A stretch of DNA of 64,000 nucleotides from Klebsiella pneumoniae (GCA_945862315.1 CAMAXW010000019.1:1-64000), one strand, 5' to 3'. Positions 27,546-37,292 are shown, counted from the stretch's first letter. A program made the numbers and translations. Notes: a model not told the origin generated them from the sequence alone.

Positions 27546-28307
27546 ATGAGACTGGATGGCAAAGTTGCTTTGGTCACGGGTGGCACGTCGGGTATCGGCG
27601 AAGCCGTATGCCGGCGTTTTGTTTCCGATGGTGCCACCGTCGCCGTGGTTGGCAGTCAGGACCTTGCGAAAGCGCAGGCGGTCGCGAACACGCTGGGCGC
27701 CCGCGCAGCCGCTTATGTCTGCGACGTGCGCGATCCGGCAGCGCTGAGCGCGCTGGTCGCGCAGGTGGAGCGCGAACTCGGCCCGATTGACGTGCTCGTG
27801 AATTCGGCCGGGGTCTATTACGCAACGCCGGTCGGGGCCACTGCCGAAGCGGATTACGACCGCATGGTGGACATCAATCTGAAGGGCACGTTCTTTGCCA
27901 TCAATGCGGTGGTGCCCGGCATGAAGGCACGTCGTCATGGCCGCATCTTGAACATCTCGTCGGTGGCCGCCGTCATGGGTATTGCGAACTACAGCCTTTA
28001 CTGCGCGACCAAGGGCGCCATCGCGATGATGACGCGAGCGCTGGCCCGCGAACTTGCGCCGTATGACATTCATATCAATGCGTTGGCCCCCGGCAATACC
28101 GCGACCCCGCTGAACGAGGCGCTGCGCACGCTGCCGGAACACCGGGATTACATGGCAGGCATGGAGGCGCTGACACCGTCGAATCGAGCATTCAGCCCGC
28201 CGGAAGAGATGGCTGCGCTGTGTGCGTTCCTGGTGTCGGACGAGGCACGTGCCTTCCACGGGTCACTGTTGCTCGCGGACGAGGGCATTTCCAGCGGCCT
28301 GGGCTGA
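27546..28307 (+). CDS. SDR-family oxidoreductase
   Basis: A 253-residue short-chain dehydrogenase with VTGGTSGIGEAVCRRF, NSAGVYYATPV, active-site Ser in NISSVAAVMG and YxxxK in YSLYCATKGA. ATG 27546 is preferred over 27540 because GGGGA is well spaced. It lies 22 bp after the MetE-like stop and 15 bp before hyuA, so it is in the same operon. Confidence 0.93.
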   Translation: MRLDGKVALVTGGTSGIGEAVCRRFVSDGATVAVVGSQDLAKAQAVANTLGARAAAYVCDVRDPAALSALVAQVERELGPIDVLVNSAGVYYATPVGATAEADYDRMVDINLKGTFFAINAVVPGMKARRHGRILNISSVAAVMGIANYSLYCATKGAIAMMTRALARELAPYDIHINALAPGNTATPLNEALRTLPEHRDYMAGMEALTPSNRAFSPPEEMAALCAFLVSDEARAFHGSLLLADEGISSGLG

Positions 28308-28322
28308 AACCTGCGGGAGTAG

Positions 28323-30398
28323 ATGAGCATGAGCATACGCTGTGCGTGCGACACGGGCGGTACCTTCACCGACCTCGTCGTCGAAGACCACAAGGGCCGG
28401 ATTCATCTGTACAAGGCGTCGACGACGCCGGCCGATCCGGTGCAGGGCATCCTCGATGCGGTGGCCCTCGCGGCGGCCGATTTCAGCCAGTCGCTGGCAG
28501 ACTTCCTTGGCGACGTGTCGAGCTTCGTACACGGCACGACTCACTCGATCAACGCGATCATCACCGGTGCAACCGCGCGTACGGCTTTTCTGACGACCGC
28601 CGGACACCCGGACATACTGGTGCTGCGCGAAGGTGGTCGCCAGGAGCCGTTCAATTTCGCCGTGCCGTTTCCCCAGCCCTATGTGCCGCGTGCGCTGACG
28701 TTTGAAGTAAGCGAGCGCGTGCGTGCCGATGGCAGCATCGCGCAGGCGCTGGACGAAGCGCAGGCCGTCACCGTGATCGATGAACTGCGCCGGCTAGACG
28801 TCGAAGCGGTTGCAGTGTGCCTGCTGTGGTCGACGGTCAACTCGGTCCACGAGAGGCGTGTCGGTGAACTACTGGCCGCACATCTGCCCGGGATTCCGGT
28901 TTCGCTGTCGCATGCGTTGAATCCCATCTTGCGCGAGTATCGGCGCGCATCGTCGACGGCGATCGATGCGTCGCTCAAGCCACTGATGGCGCGTTATCTC
29001 GGTGGACTGTCCGCACGGCTCAAGGAGTCGGGTTTCGCCGGGCGGCTGCTGATGCTGACATCCAAGGGCGGCGTCATGGAATTCACCGATCTCGCGGCTG
29101 CACCGATTCATTCCATAGGCTCCGGTCCGTCGCTCGCGCCGCTCGCGGGGCGCTACTTCGCGCGGCGCGATCTGAAAAGCGACACCGCCATCGTCGCGGA
29201 TACCGGCGGCACCACCTACGACGTCAGTCTGGTGCGCAAGGGCAGCATCCCGACCACACCGGAAACCTGGATCGGCGAGCGCTATCGCGGGCACCTGGTG
29301 GGTTTCCCGTCGGTGGACGTCAAAAGCATCGGAGCCGGTGGTGGCAGTATCGCCTGGGTCGACGGTGGCGGCCTGTTGCACGTGGGGCCGCGCAGCGCGG
29401 GTGCTCAACCAGGGCCCGCCTGCTATGGACGAGGCGGCACTGCGCCCACCGTCACCGACGCTTCGCTCGTGCTAGGGCATCTCGATCCGGACTACTTCCT
29501 CGGCGGCACGATGCACCTGGACAGGGCGCTCGCCGCGCAGGCGATCGAGGCGGGCGTCGCGCGCCCGCTGGGACTGTCGCTACTCGCCGCCGCCACCGCC
29601 ATCATCCGGCTGGCGACCGAAAACATGGTGTCAGCGATCGAACAGATCACGGTGCACCAGGGCCTCGACCCACGCGGCACGATACTCATCGGCGGTGGGG
29701 GCGCCGCCGGACTCAATTCGGTGAGTATCGCGCGCCGCCTCGGTTGTCGCGAGGTCGTGTTCCCGGAGGTCGGGGCCGCTCTGTCGGCCGCCGGTGGCAT
29801 GTTGTCCGATCTTCACGCCGATTTCCGTGCGCTGATGCCAACCGCGAGCGACCGCTTCGACCGCATCAAGGTCAATCGCGCGCTGAAGGCATTGGCGCAG
29901 CAATGCACGCGATTCTTCAAGGGGCCGGGCAAGGGTGCGGCGCGACAGACGGTGGAGTTCTTCGTCGAGGCGCGCTATCGCTCGCAGATTTGGGAAATCG
30001 AGGTGCCGCTCGGCCTCGAGGCTTTCGACAGTGCGGCGGATCTGGCGCAGTTGCGTGAACACTTCGATGCCGCGCATGAGGACATCTTCGCCTACCGCGA
30101 CGTCGGCTCAGCGGTGGATTTCATCGGCTGGCGCGCCGTCGCGCGCGCGCAGGTCAGCACCGGCCGCCTGGGCAGGCTGAAGTCGGGGAAGAAGACCCCC
30201 CGGGCGGCAGTGCGCCGTGAAGCCTGCTTCGACGGCCAGCGGATGATCAAGATCCCGATACATCACTTCGATGCGCTGGATTCGGCTTCGCGCATCAAGG
30301 GCCCTGCGATCATTGAATCGCCGTATACCACGGTGGTGATCGATGCTCATGCTGTTGCGCGCGTGTCCCGCGGCGGTAGCCTGGTCGTCACGCCATGA
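28323..30398 (+). CDS. Hydantoinase/oxoprolinase family protein, subunit A
   Basis: A 691-residue ATP-dependent amidase/carboxylase subunit. The N-terminal nucleotide-binding start is CACDTGGTFTDLVVEDHKG; the core has TAIVADTGGTTYDVSLV and IGAGGGSIAWVDGGG. Family members include N-methylhydantoinase, 5-oxoprolinase and acetone or acetophenone carboxylases. They phosphorylate the substrate and act with subunit B. The stop overlaps the hyuB start (ATGA). Confidence 0.92.
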   Translation: MSMSIRCACDTGGTFTDLVVEDHKGRIHLYKASTTPADPVQGILDAVALAAADFSQSLADFLGDVSSFVHGTTHSINAIITGATARTAFLTTAGHPDILVLREGGRQEPFNFAVPFPQPYVPRALTFEVSERVRADGSIAQALDEAQAVTVIDELRRLDVEAVAVCLLWSTVNSVHERRVGELLAAHLPGIPVSLSHALNPILREYRRASSTAIDASLKPLMARYLGGLSARLKESGFAGRLLMLTSKGGVMEFTDLAAAPIHSIGSGPSLAPLAGRYFARRDLKSDTAIVADTGGTTYDVSLVRKGSIPTTPETWIGERYRGHLVGFPSVDVKSIGAGGGSIAWVDGGGLLHVGPRSAGAQPGPACYGRGGTAPTVTDASLVLGHLDPDYFLGGTMHLDRALAAQAIEAGVARPLGLSLLAAATAIIRLATENMVSAIEQITVHQGLDPRGTILIGGGGAAGLNSVSIARRLGCREVVFPEVGAALSAAGGMLSDLHADFRALMPTASDRFDRIKVNRALKALAQQCTRFFKGPGKGAARQTVEFFVEARYRSQIWEIEVPLGLEAFDSAADLAQLREHFDAAHEDIFAYRDVGSAVDFIGWRAVARAQVSTGRLGRLKSGKKTPRAAVRREACFDGQRMIKIPIHHFDALDSASRIKGPAIIESPYTTVVIDAHAVARVSRGGSLVVTP

Positions 30399-32230
30399 AG
30401 AAGGATCGCAGCATGCCCAAAACCCGCAAGACATCCGCGCGAACCTGCGGCACCAGCTTCGATCCGGTGACGCTCGCCATCTTGAACAAACGCTTCGAGG
30501 CCGTGACCACGCGCATGGCGAATACGCTGCTGCGCTCGGGGCGCTCCGGTGTATTGAATCTGGCGCGGGATTTCTCCACCAGTGTCGTGACCCGCGACTG
30601 TGAATTGCTGGCCGGCGCGGAGTCGCTGCCGATACACCATCTGAGTGGCGCCGACCTGATGGCGAAAGCCATGGTCCAGATGCACCCGGTGCTGAAAGCC
30701 GGCGATGCGTTCCTGCACAACTCGCCGTACCACGGCGGCTCGCATCCGGCAGATCACACGATCCTCGTGCCGGTGGTCGATCCGTCGGGCGAGCATCGCT
30801 ACACGATCTGGGTGAAGGCCCACCAGGCGGATTGTGGCAACGCGTTGCCCACGACCTACATGGGTGACGCGCGTGACGTGTATGCCGAAGGCGCGCTCAT
30901 CTTCCCCGCCGTGAAGGTCCAGCAGGATTACGCCGACATCGAGGACATCGTGCGCATGTGCGAAATGCGCATCCGCGTGCCCGAGCAGTGGCGCGGTGAT
31001 TTCCTGGCGATGATCGGCGCGGCGCGCATCGGCGAACGCGAAGTGCTGGCGATGGGCGAGGAGTACGGCTGGGATCTGCTGGAGGCCTTCGCCCGCGAGT
31101 GGTTCGACTACAGTGAGCGGACCATGGCCGCTGCGCTGAAGAGAATTCCGGATGGCAGGGTCAGCGCAAAGAGCCGACACGACCCCGTGCCGGGCACCCC
31201 GCCCGACGGCATCGAAATCACGGTGCATGTCACGGTCGACAGCGCGGCCGGCACCGTCGATGTCGATCTGGCGGACAACCCGAACGCGATGCCCTGCGGG
31301 CTCAATTTGAGCGAGGCCTGTGCGCGGACGGCGGCGATGATGGCAGTGTTCTACAGCCTGCAAGATCCCGTGCCTAGCAATGCCGGCAGCTTCCGCCGTC
31401 TGCGCATCCATCTGCGCGACGGCTGTATCGTCGGCGGTGGGCGCCATCCGACGAGCATGTCGGCGTCGACCACCAACCTCGCCGACCGCGTCACCAACGC
31501 CACGCAGCGTGCCTTTTCGATGCTGACGGATGGTATCGGGCTCGCCGAAGCCGGACCGATCTTTCCCGCGTCGCTGGGCGTCATTTCCGGCCGCGATCCG
31601 CGGCACGACAATGCGGCCTATGTAAACCAGCTGTTCCTGCTCGACACCGGTGGACCGGCGGCGCCGACGGCGGATGCCTGGATCACGATCTGCCACGCCG
31701 GCAATGCCGGCATGTGCTTCATCGACAGCGTCGAACTCGACGAACTGCACTTCCCGTTGCTGGTTCATGCCCGCCGCCTCGTCACGGACACTGAAGGCGC
31801 CGGCCGCACGATCGGCGCGCCGTCGGGCTACTGTGAATATGGGCCCGTCGGTGACAACGAGATGGACGTTGCCTTCATCGCCGATGGCGCGGTCAACCAG
31901 GCGCTCGGTGCGCGCGGTGGACATGAGGGCGCGGCGATAGCGAATTTCCTGCGCCGTGCGGACGGCGCACTCGACGCGCTGCCCGCCGTTTCCGTCGTCA
32001 GCTTAGGCCCGGGTGAGCGCGTCGTGTCCTACTCCGCAGGCGGCGGAGGGTACGGCGATCCGCGTGAGCGGGCGCCAGCGGCGGTACATCACGACATTCA
32101 GGAGCGCTGGATCAGCGCTGGGCGTGCCGCAACGATCTACGGCGTAAAGCTCGCGCCGGACGGCACGGTCGACGAGGCCGCTACTCGCGCGCTGCGCAGC
32201 GGACTTCTGAAAAAAAGGCGCGACGGCTGA
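30395..32230 (+). CDS. Hydantoinase B/oxoprolinase family protein, subunit B
   Basis: A 611-residue partner of the upstream subunit A (FDPVTLAILNKRFEAVTTRM, LLAGAESLPIHHLSGAD, FLHNSPYHGGSHPADHTILV and the C-terminal GGGGYGDPRERAPAAV typical of HyuB). The pair would hydrolyse an amide/imide or carboxylate a ketone at the expense of ATP. With the upstream SDR a ketone substrate (alcohol to ketone to carboxylated ketone) is a reasonable but unproven idea. Confidence 0.93.
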   Translation: MKKDRSMPKTRKTSARTCGTSFDPVTLAILNKRFEAVTTRMANTLLRSGRSGVLNLARDFSTSVVTRDCELLAGAESLPIHHLSGADLMAKAMVQMHPVLKAGDAFLHNSPYHGGSHPADHTILVPVVDPSGEHRYTIWVKAHQADCGNALPTTYMGDARDVYAEGALIFPAVKVQQDYADIEDIVRMCEMRIRVPEQWRGDFLAMIGAARIGEREVLAMGEEYGWDLLEAFAREWFDYSERTMAAALKRIPDGRVSAKSRHDPVPGTPPDGIEITVHVTVDSAAGTVDVDLADNPNAMPCGLNLSEACARTAAMMAVFYSLQDPVPSNAGSFRRLRIHLRDGCIVGGGRHPTSMSASTTNLADRVTNATQRAFSMLTDGIGLAEAGPIFPASLGVISGRDPRHDNAAYVNQLFLLDTGGPAAPTADAWITICHAGNAGMCFIDSVELDELHFPLLVHARRLVTDTEGAGRTIGAPSGYCEYGPVGDNEMDVAFIADGAVNQALGARGGHEGAAIANFLRRADGALDALPAVSVVSLGPGERVVSYSAGGGGYGDPRERAPAAVHHDIQERWISAGRAATIYGVKLAPDGTVDEAATRALRSGLLKKRRDG

Positions 32231-32305
32231 TTCAAGACGGCAGTAGCGCCGCCGCTGCGTGGTGTTGCCATCGCCCACGCCTGACGCGCGGGCGATGACC
32301 ACGGC

Positions 32306-32697
32306 TTACTTGCCTTCGAACTTCGGCTCGCGCTTCTCGAAGAACGCATTCACCGCCTCGACGTGATCGTCGGTGCGCTGGACCAGCACCTGCATCGCGG
32401 CCGACATCTCCATGATCGTGTCGAAGCTCGCGGTCATGCCATCGCGCATCAGGCGTTTCGTCATGCGCAGCGCCTGTGGCGGCTGCTGGCAGATCTTCTT
32501 TGCGAGCTTCTCGGCTTCGGCCATCAGCTGGTCGTCCGGGTAGACCTCGGACACGAGGCCCCATTCGCAGGCCGTTTTCGCATCGACGACGTCGCCGGTG
32601 AAGTACAGTTGCGCGGCGCGCGACCAGCCGATCGTGCGCGGCAGCAGCCACGCGCCACCGTCACCGGGGATGAGACCGATCTTCAGGAAGGTCGCCG
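32306..32697 (-). pseudogene. Enoyl-CoA hydratase/isomerase, C-terminal fragment
   Basis: Reading leftward from about 32697: ATFLKIGLIPGDGGAWLLPR, CEWGLVSEVYPDDQLMAEAE, AFFEKREPKFEGK. This is the second half of a crotonase-fold protein with the GxGG-type stretch that holds one catalytic acid. The N-terminal half with the oxyanion hole is replaced at 32.70 kb by an integrase fragment on the other strand. It converges on hyuB, and the intact gene may have been part of the pathway. Confidence 0.85.
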
Positions 32698-33457
32698 TGC
32701 AGAGGCGCAGGCGTTGGGGGAGACGCCGCGCCGCTTGCGGCAGTACTGCGGGCAGATCTTCCGCTACGCCATAGCAACGGGGCGGGCGACCCGCGATCCG
32801 GCTGGAGATCTGCGCGGGGCGCTGCGGCCGCACAAGCCGAAGCATCACGCCGCGGTGGTGGACCCCAGGGCAGTGGGCGAACTCTTGCGAGCGATAGACG
32901 GTTACGCCGGCGAACTGGTAACCCGGGCGGCGCTACGGCTCGCGCCGCTCGTGTTCGTGCGCCCCGGCGAATTGCGCGGGGCAAGTTGGGACGAGTTCGA
33001 CCTCGACCAACGCGAATGGCGTATCCCCGCCGCCCGAATGAAGATGCGGGATCCCCATATCGTGCCCTTGTCCCACCAGGCGGTGAATATTCTTCGGGAG
33101 CTCCAACCGCTAACGGGCCGGTGGGCTTACGTGTTCCCAAGCATCCGCGCCAAGTCCCGCGCGATGAGCGAGAACACCGTCAACGCCGCACTCCGAAGGC
33201 TGGGCTATCCGCACGAAGTTATGACCGGTCATGGTTTTCGCACGCTGGCCTCAACCCTGCTGAACGAGCAGGGCTGGAACCGGGACGCTATCGAGCGCCA
33301 ACTTGCGCATGCTGAGCGCGACAGCGTTCGCGCCGCTTACAACCGCGCCGAGTATCTCGTCGAGCGCCGCAAGATGATGCAGGCGTGGGCTGATTATCTG
33401 GATGCCTTGCGGGCTGGGGCCGAGGTGGTGCCGCTCTTCACCCGGACTGGAACGTAG
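32698..33457 (+). pseudogene. P4-type integrase, 5'-truncated
   Basis: About 250 C-terminal residues of a P4/DUF4102-type tyrosine recombinase: RQYCGQIFRYAIATGRATRD, LVFVRPGELRGASWDEFDLD (Arg I), TGHGFRTLASTLLNEQGW (His-x-x-Arg), LAHAERDSVRAAYNRAEYL (His and Tyr). The N-terminal arm-binding domain is missing; the frame runs into the enoyl-CoA hydratase fragment at about 32.70 kb without a start. It marks the scar of another integrated element. Confidence 0.85.
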
Positions 33458-33618
33458 AACCCCGGCTCGTGCGCGGCCTCGAGCTGGGCTCGGCTGGGAA
33501 TAGGCCCGCCACTAAGATTGATTAACTGCAGTAGTTGCTGACAGCGGACGCAGATCGCGGTCCGGAGAGTTGTTCTGACAGCCAAGGTCAGCCTCAATCA
33601 CTGTTGGGACAGGGGCGG

Positions 33619-34060
33619 TCAGCGGCCAAGATAAATGGCCGTCACCGCTTCCCGCTCGTGGCCGAGTTCGCGGCTGATGGTGAGGCGGGCGGCGCGGTCG
33701 GTTTGCTTCTGTGCGGCGGTGAGTTGTGTGGACACTGGCCCACCCGCTGCCGGGCACGGCAGCCCTGTTAATTCCTGATAGCGCTGCTGCGCATAGGCAT
33801 GGCGGAGCCCGTGAAGTTTGGAGAGTCCGGCGCGGCTGGTGTGCCCTTCGTAGATGCGGAGCTGCTGCACGTAATTGCGGTTGGGTGGGATAAGCGAGCC
33901 GCGGCCGGCGAGCTGGTGCGCGCGGTTCAGGACTTCGCGTTCGGCGTCGGTGCGAATCGGAATCTCTCGCGCCTTGCCGCCCTTGGTCCAGGTGTTTTTG
34001 AGGGCTAGATGGTCACCCTTGTCTGCAGCGGCCGGCACAAACTTGATGGCCTCCTCGCGG
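33619..34060 (-). pseudogene. Integrase-domain protein, 5'-truncated copy
   Basis: This is a near-identical copy of the C-terminal half of the gene at 17221-18087 (REIPIRTDAEREVLNRAHQL, KLHGLRHAYAQQRYQELTG, same C-terminus). Similarity ends abruptly at about 34060 after HREEAIKF, where the ParE-type toxin gene begins. It lacks the core-binding domain and Arg I and must be inactive. Confidence 0.88.
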
Positions 34061-34075
34061 TGATCTGCGGCCGTG

Positions 34076-34396
34076 CTAGCCCTTGAAGCCCAGCAGCTCC
34101 CACCAGTCGCTTGCGGCGTGCAACACGCGCACGACAGCAACGCCGTCAGGTCGCGGCAGGTAAAAGACCAGATGGTTGTCGAAACCCTTGACGCGCCATT
34201 TGCGGATGGTGGCCAAGTCAGGATGTTTAAGTGTGAGCGGTGCGCCCATCGTGGGCTGCCGCGCCAAGTCAATGAAGCTGGCTTCCGCGTTGCTCAGGAA
34301 GCGTTCTGCCACGTCTGGGCTGGCGTTCTCCACCAGATAGACGTAATGCTCCACCAGATCGCGTCTGGCCGCTTCGCGCTGGGTAACAACCGGCAT
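34076..34396 (-). CDS. RelE/ParE-family toxin
   Basis: This 106-residue protein has the ParE layout (RRDLVEHYVYLVENASPDVA, RKWRVKGFDNHLVFYLPRPD, VAVVRVLHAASDWWELL). It starts within the antitoxin stop (ATGA overlap), the usual order antitoxin then toxin. ParE toxins inhibit gyrase; RelE-type ones cleave mRNA. The pair lies exactly at the broken end of the integrase copy. Confidence 0.9.
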   Translation of the reverse strand: MPVVTQREAARRDLVEHYVYLVENASPDVAERFLSNAEASFIDLARQPTMGAPLTLKHPDLATIRKWRVKGFDNHLVFYLPRPDGVAVVRVLHAASDWWELLGFKG

Positions 34397-34656
34397 CAGC
34401 GCGTTTTTTTTCGCGCTTCAACTTGTGCCAAGGCTTCCTTGCGAATGGCGCTCCAGTCCGCCGGAGTCAGCTCGCTTTCGGCGCTGTTCAGCCCTTCGAG
34501 CAACTTGGCTTCAAGTTGCTCTTCGGCTTTGCGTCGCTCGTCTGCACGAATTAACTCGCGCACGTACTCACTGACGCTGCTGTAGCGCCCCAGTGAAATC
34601 TGGCTGTCAACAAACTGCTTGAGCGGGTCAGGCAGTGAAATGTTCATGCTTTGCAT
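34396..34656 (-). CDS. ParD-like ribbon-helix-helix antitoxin
   Basis: An 86-residue protein with the N-terminal RHH strand and helices MNISLPDPLKQFVDSQISLG, YSSVSEYVRELIRADERRKA and an acidic C-terminal arm that would wrap the toxin. ATG 34656 has GGAGG six bases upstream. It autoregulates the operon with the toxin in known relatives. Confidence 0.9.
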   Translation of the reverse strand: MQSMNISLPDPLKQFVDSQISLGRYSSVSEYVRELIRADERRKAEEQLEAKLLEGLNSAESELTPADWSAIRKEALAQVEARKKTR

Positions 34657-34749
34657 CGGGAGCCTCCTTGGCTTCAATACAGTGCCGAAAATGACATTAA
34701 ATGGCAAGAATTGTCATTATCTGCGGTGCAGATGATGCGTCCGTGCCGC

Positions 34750-34794
34750 TCCTGCGCATCCTGCGCGCGCGGCATTCGTGCATCCCTGCACAGC
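34750..34794. repeat. Single unit of the 51-bp repeat
   Basis: Contains CTCCTGCGCATCCTGCGCG and GGCATTCGTGCATCCCTGCA, the same unit as the tandem array at 37889-38024, and is likewise joined to an IS91 tail at CACAGCATCG. Confidence 0.7.
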
Positions 34795-34795
34795 A

Positions 34796-34938
34796 TCGTG
34801 AGCATCGAAGATCCGGCGATGATCAAAAAAATCCTCGAGCATCTCGAGCGGCGCGCTGAGGCCGCAACCCCAGTCTTCAGATCCTTCGCCCGAGCGCCGC
34901 CGCCACCAGAATTGCCGGGCCTAAAGGAGCCAGGCTGA
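34796..34938 (+). mobile_element. IS91-family 3'-end relic
   Basis: It encodes SIVSIEDPAMIKKILEHLER and ends [16 protein letters not shown] plus stop, matching the last 48 residues of the intact transposase at 18928-20415. Downstream non-coding sequence to about 35000 is also similar. The remainder of the transposase is absent; the left junction is to the 51-bp repeat unit. Confidence 0.85.
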
Positions 34939-35192
34939 CGGCAGACCCCTCTCTGACGCATGGCTGCGCAGCTGGCCTGATACCCGGCGCGGTGCCGCTC
35001 ACGTCAGCGGGCCCGAAAAGACATCATGTCCCGAACGAACCCCTCGAACGACCCCGCAGACCACATTGGCTCCCGGATTTTTCGTTGCAAACCCGACATC
35101 ACCGGCTGTCGTTGACGCCAGTCGTTCCTTGGCCTCAGCGCGAAGCGTCGCATTTCCAATCTCAATTTCGAAATAGACGGCGTTTAGGCTCC

Positions 35193-35360
35193 CTATACGT
35201 CGATGGGGTTCGCCTGGAGGACTTCCAGGGCCTCGTCGGTGTTCTTGGCGTCGAAGATCTGGCCCACCCGCATCGACTCCAGCATGGGCCACACGGTCAT
35301 GCGCATCTCGCGCAGGTCATCGACCACGAGGAAGCGGAAGTCTTTGAGATTCAGGGCCAT
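35193..35360 (-). pseudogene. CheY-like receiver domain, N-terminal fragment
   Basis: It reads MALNLKDFRFLVVDDLREMR and LESMRVGQIFDAKNTDEALE, then stops after NPIDV, just before the phospho-acceptor Asp of CheY. It has the acidic pocket (VVDD) but no acceptor, so it is a truncated single-domain response regulator. The junction is at about 35193. It may be the only trace of chemotaxis genes from another locus. Confidence 0.75.
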
Positions 35361-35459
35361 GTCGCGTGAACTTCCTTCGCAGTAGTTTTTCCGGTTGCAA
35401 CTCCGCGTCGCGGCGAGGCAGTGCACGGCTTGAGCCACCCGGCCTCGTCCGAGGGTGGC

Positions 35460-35477
35460 ATGTAACGCCTGTGTAAC
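35460..35477. promoter_or_regulatory. Direct repeat upstream of choice-of-anchor gene
   Basis: ATGTAAC-GCCT-GTGTAAC is a 7-4-7 direct repeat with 11-bp period, as in PhoB boxes, 127 bp upstream of the start. The match to the Pho consensus is only partial. Confidence 0.3.
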
Positions 35478-35603
35478 CTGCTCGCCGTATCTAGAAGGTC
35501 GCAAGGAACAGAGACCTGCGGCGGACTCACACATGCCGGGGTGCTCGCTCGTGCGAACAAGACAGGGGAAACCCCTCGCCTCAATGATTTTCAGGAGTAC
35601 TCA

Positions 35604-37244
35604 ATGAAGCTCAACCGTATTGCTGCCGCCCTCGCGGTAGCCCTCGCCGCGCCGGCCTCTTTCGGCGCATCGCTGTTCAACTACCAGTGGACCTACCAGC
35701 ACACGGGTACGGCGGCCTCGCAGGCCCAGGGCTCCGAAATCCTCGCCTTTGATGCCGCGAACAGCCGCCTGTGGGTCATTGGTACGGACGCCAACATCAC
35801 GACCCCGGTGGGCCGCAGCGGCATCGACGTGCTGAGCCTTAGCGGCAATCTCGTGAATTCCGTCAACCTGCAGTCGATCGGCGGCGTGAACAGCGTGGCC
35901 GTTGCGAATGGCCAGGCGGCAGTCGCGATTTCCGCGCCGGTCAAGACGGACGCCGGCCTGGTAAAGTTCTATGACACCACCAGCTTCTCGAACACCGCGA
36001 ACGTCACGGTCGGTGCCAACCCCGACTCCGTCACCTACACCCCGGACGGTAGCAGGCTGCTGGTGGCCAACGAAGGTGAGCCCATCAACTACACCGGCAC
36101 CTTCCCGGACCCTGAAGGTTCGGTCAGCATCATCAAGTCTTCCGACTTCAGCGTCAGCACCGCTGGCTTCAGCAGCTTCAATAGCCAGGCCGCGGCGCTG
36201 AAGGCCGCCGGCGTCCGCCTCAACGGCCCGGGCGCGACCGTCGCCCAGGACCTCGAGCCCGAGTACATCGCGGTGAGCAAGGACGGCACGACGGCCGCCA
36301 TCACCCTGCAGGAAGCCAACTCGATTGCCTTCGTCGACATCGCCAGCGCGACCGTGACGTCCATCAAGGCGCTTGGTCTGAAGGACCACAGCCTGGCCGG
36401 CAACGGCCTCGACGTATCAGACCGTGACGGTACTGGCAACGCAATCAAGAACGGCGAGATCTTGAACTGGAACGTCAAGGGCGTGTACATGCCGGACGGC
36501 ATCGCGAGCTTCACCCAGAGCGGTCAGCAGTACTACGTGACCGCCAACGAAGGCGACTCCCGTGACGATTGGCAAGCGGGCCTCGATGAAGTGCGCGTTG
36601 GCGCAGCGGTCATCGACGCCGCCCTGAACACCTCGCTCATCGCCGCCCACGGCGCCGACTACAAGACCAATAACGACAAGCTCAATCGCCTGACGGTCCT
36701 CAAGACCGGCGACACCGACAACGACGGTGACCTCGACGAGCTGCAGGTGCTTGGTGCGCGTTCGTTCTCCATCGTCGACGCGACCGGCACGCTCCTGTTC
36801 GACTCCGGCGACAAGATTGAGCAAATCATCAAGGCCAGCTTCATGCCGACGACCAGCTGCACGCTGGCCACCCCTAACTGCCTGTGGGATGACACCCGCA
36901 GCGACAACAAGGGCCCGGAACCGGAATCCGCGGTGGTTGCCACGGTGGGTAGCGACACCCTGCTGTTCCTGGGTCTCGAGCGTTCCTCAGCCATCATGGT
37001 GTGGAACCTCAACAACCTGGCCACCCCGACTTTCGTTGAAATGATGTTCCACACCGGTGACGTCGGTCCGGAAGGCCTGAGCTACTTCACCGACGGCGGC
37101 TATGGCTACCTGGCCATCTCCAGCGAAATCAGCGGCAGCACCTCGCTGTACCGCACGGCTTCCCCGGTGCCGTTGCCGGCTGGCGTGTGGCTGCTCGGCA
37201 GCGCGCTGGGCGCGCTGACCATAAAGCGCCGTCGCAAGTCCTGA
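35604..37244 (+). CDS. Choice-of-anchor I family secreted protein with VPLPA-type C-terminal sorting signal
   Basis: A 546-residue exported protein. It starts with a signal peptide (MKLNRIAAALAVALAAPASF, cleaved near FGA), followed by a beta-propeller-like body with repeated strands (PDSVTYTPDGSRLLVANEGE, EPEYIAVSKDGTTAAITLQE, YYVTANEGDSRDDW). The C-terminus VPLPAGVWLLGSALGALTIK then RRRKS is a PEP-CTERM/exosortase-type tripartite signal. Relatives resemble calcium-dependent alkaline phosphatases. ATG 35604 has AGGAG upstream. It is followed by a strong terminator. No exosortase is in the window. Confidence 0.85.
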   Translation: MKLNRIAAALAVALAAPASFGASLFNYQWTYQHTGTAASQAQGSEILAFDAANSRLWVIGTDANITTPVGRSGIDVLSLSGNLVNSVNLQSIGGVNSVAVANGQAAVAISAPVKTDAGLVKFYDTTSFSNTANVTVGANPDSVTYTPDGSRLLVANEGEPINYTGTFPDPEGSVSIIKSSDFSVSTAGFSSFNSQAAALKAAGVRLNGPGATVAQDLEPEYIAVSKDGTTAAITLQEANSIAFVDIASATVTSIKALGLKDHSLAGNGLDVSDRDGTGNAIKNGEILNWNVKGVYMPDGIASFTQSGQQYYVTANEGDSRDDWQAGLDEVRVGAAVIDAALNTSLIAAHGADYKTNNDKLNRLTVLKTGDTDNDGDLDELQVLGARSFSIVDATGTLLFDSGDKIEQIIKASFMPTTSCTLATPNCLWDDTRSDNKGPEPESAVVATVGSDTLLFLGLERSSAIMVWNLNNLATPTFVEMMFHTGDVGPEGLSYFTDGGYGYLAISSEISGSTSLYRTASPVPLPAGVWLLGSALGALTIKRRRKS

Positions 37245-37292
37245 AGAAAAGCGCTTTGCCGGTGGGTGCGCCCGCCGGCAAGGTGCAGACAT

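Noticed and set aside
30347-31924. 525-codon minus-strand frame opposite hyuB
   Set aside because: The His/Arg/Gly-rich antisense of a GC-rich gene; hyuB on the other strand has strong family motifs.
34999-35292. Minus-strand frame with NAVYFEIEIGNATLRAEAK before the CheY fragment
   Set aside because: It looks partly protein-like but overlaps the CheY fragment and the IS91 flank, and no family is recognised.
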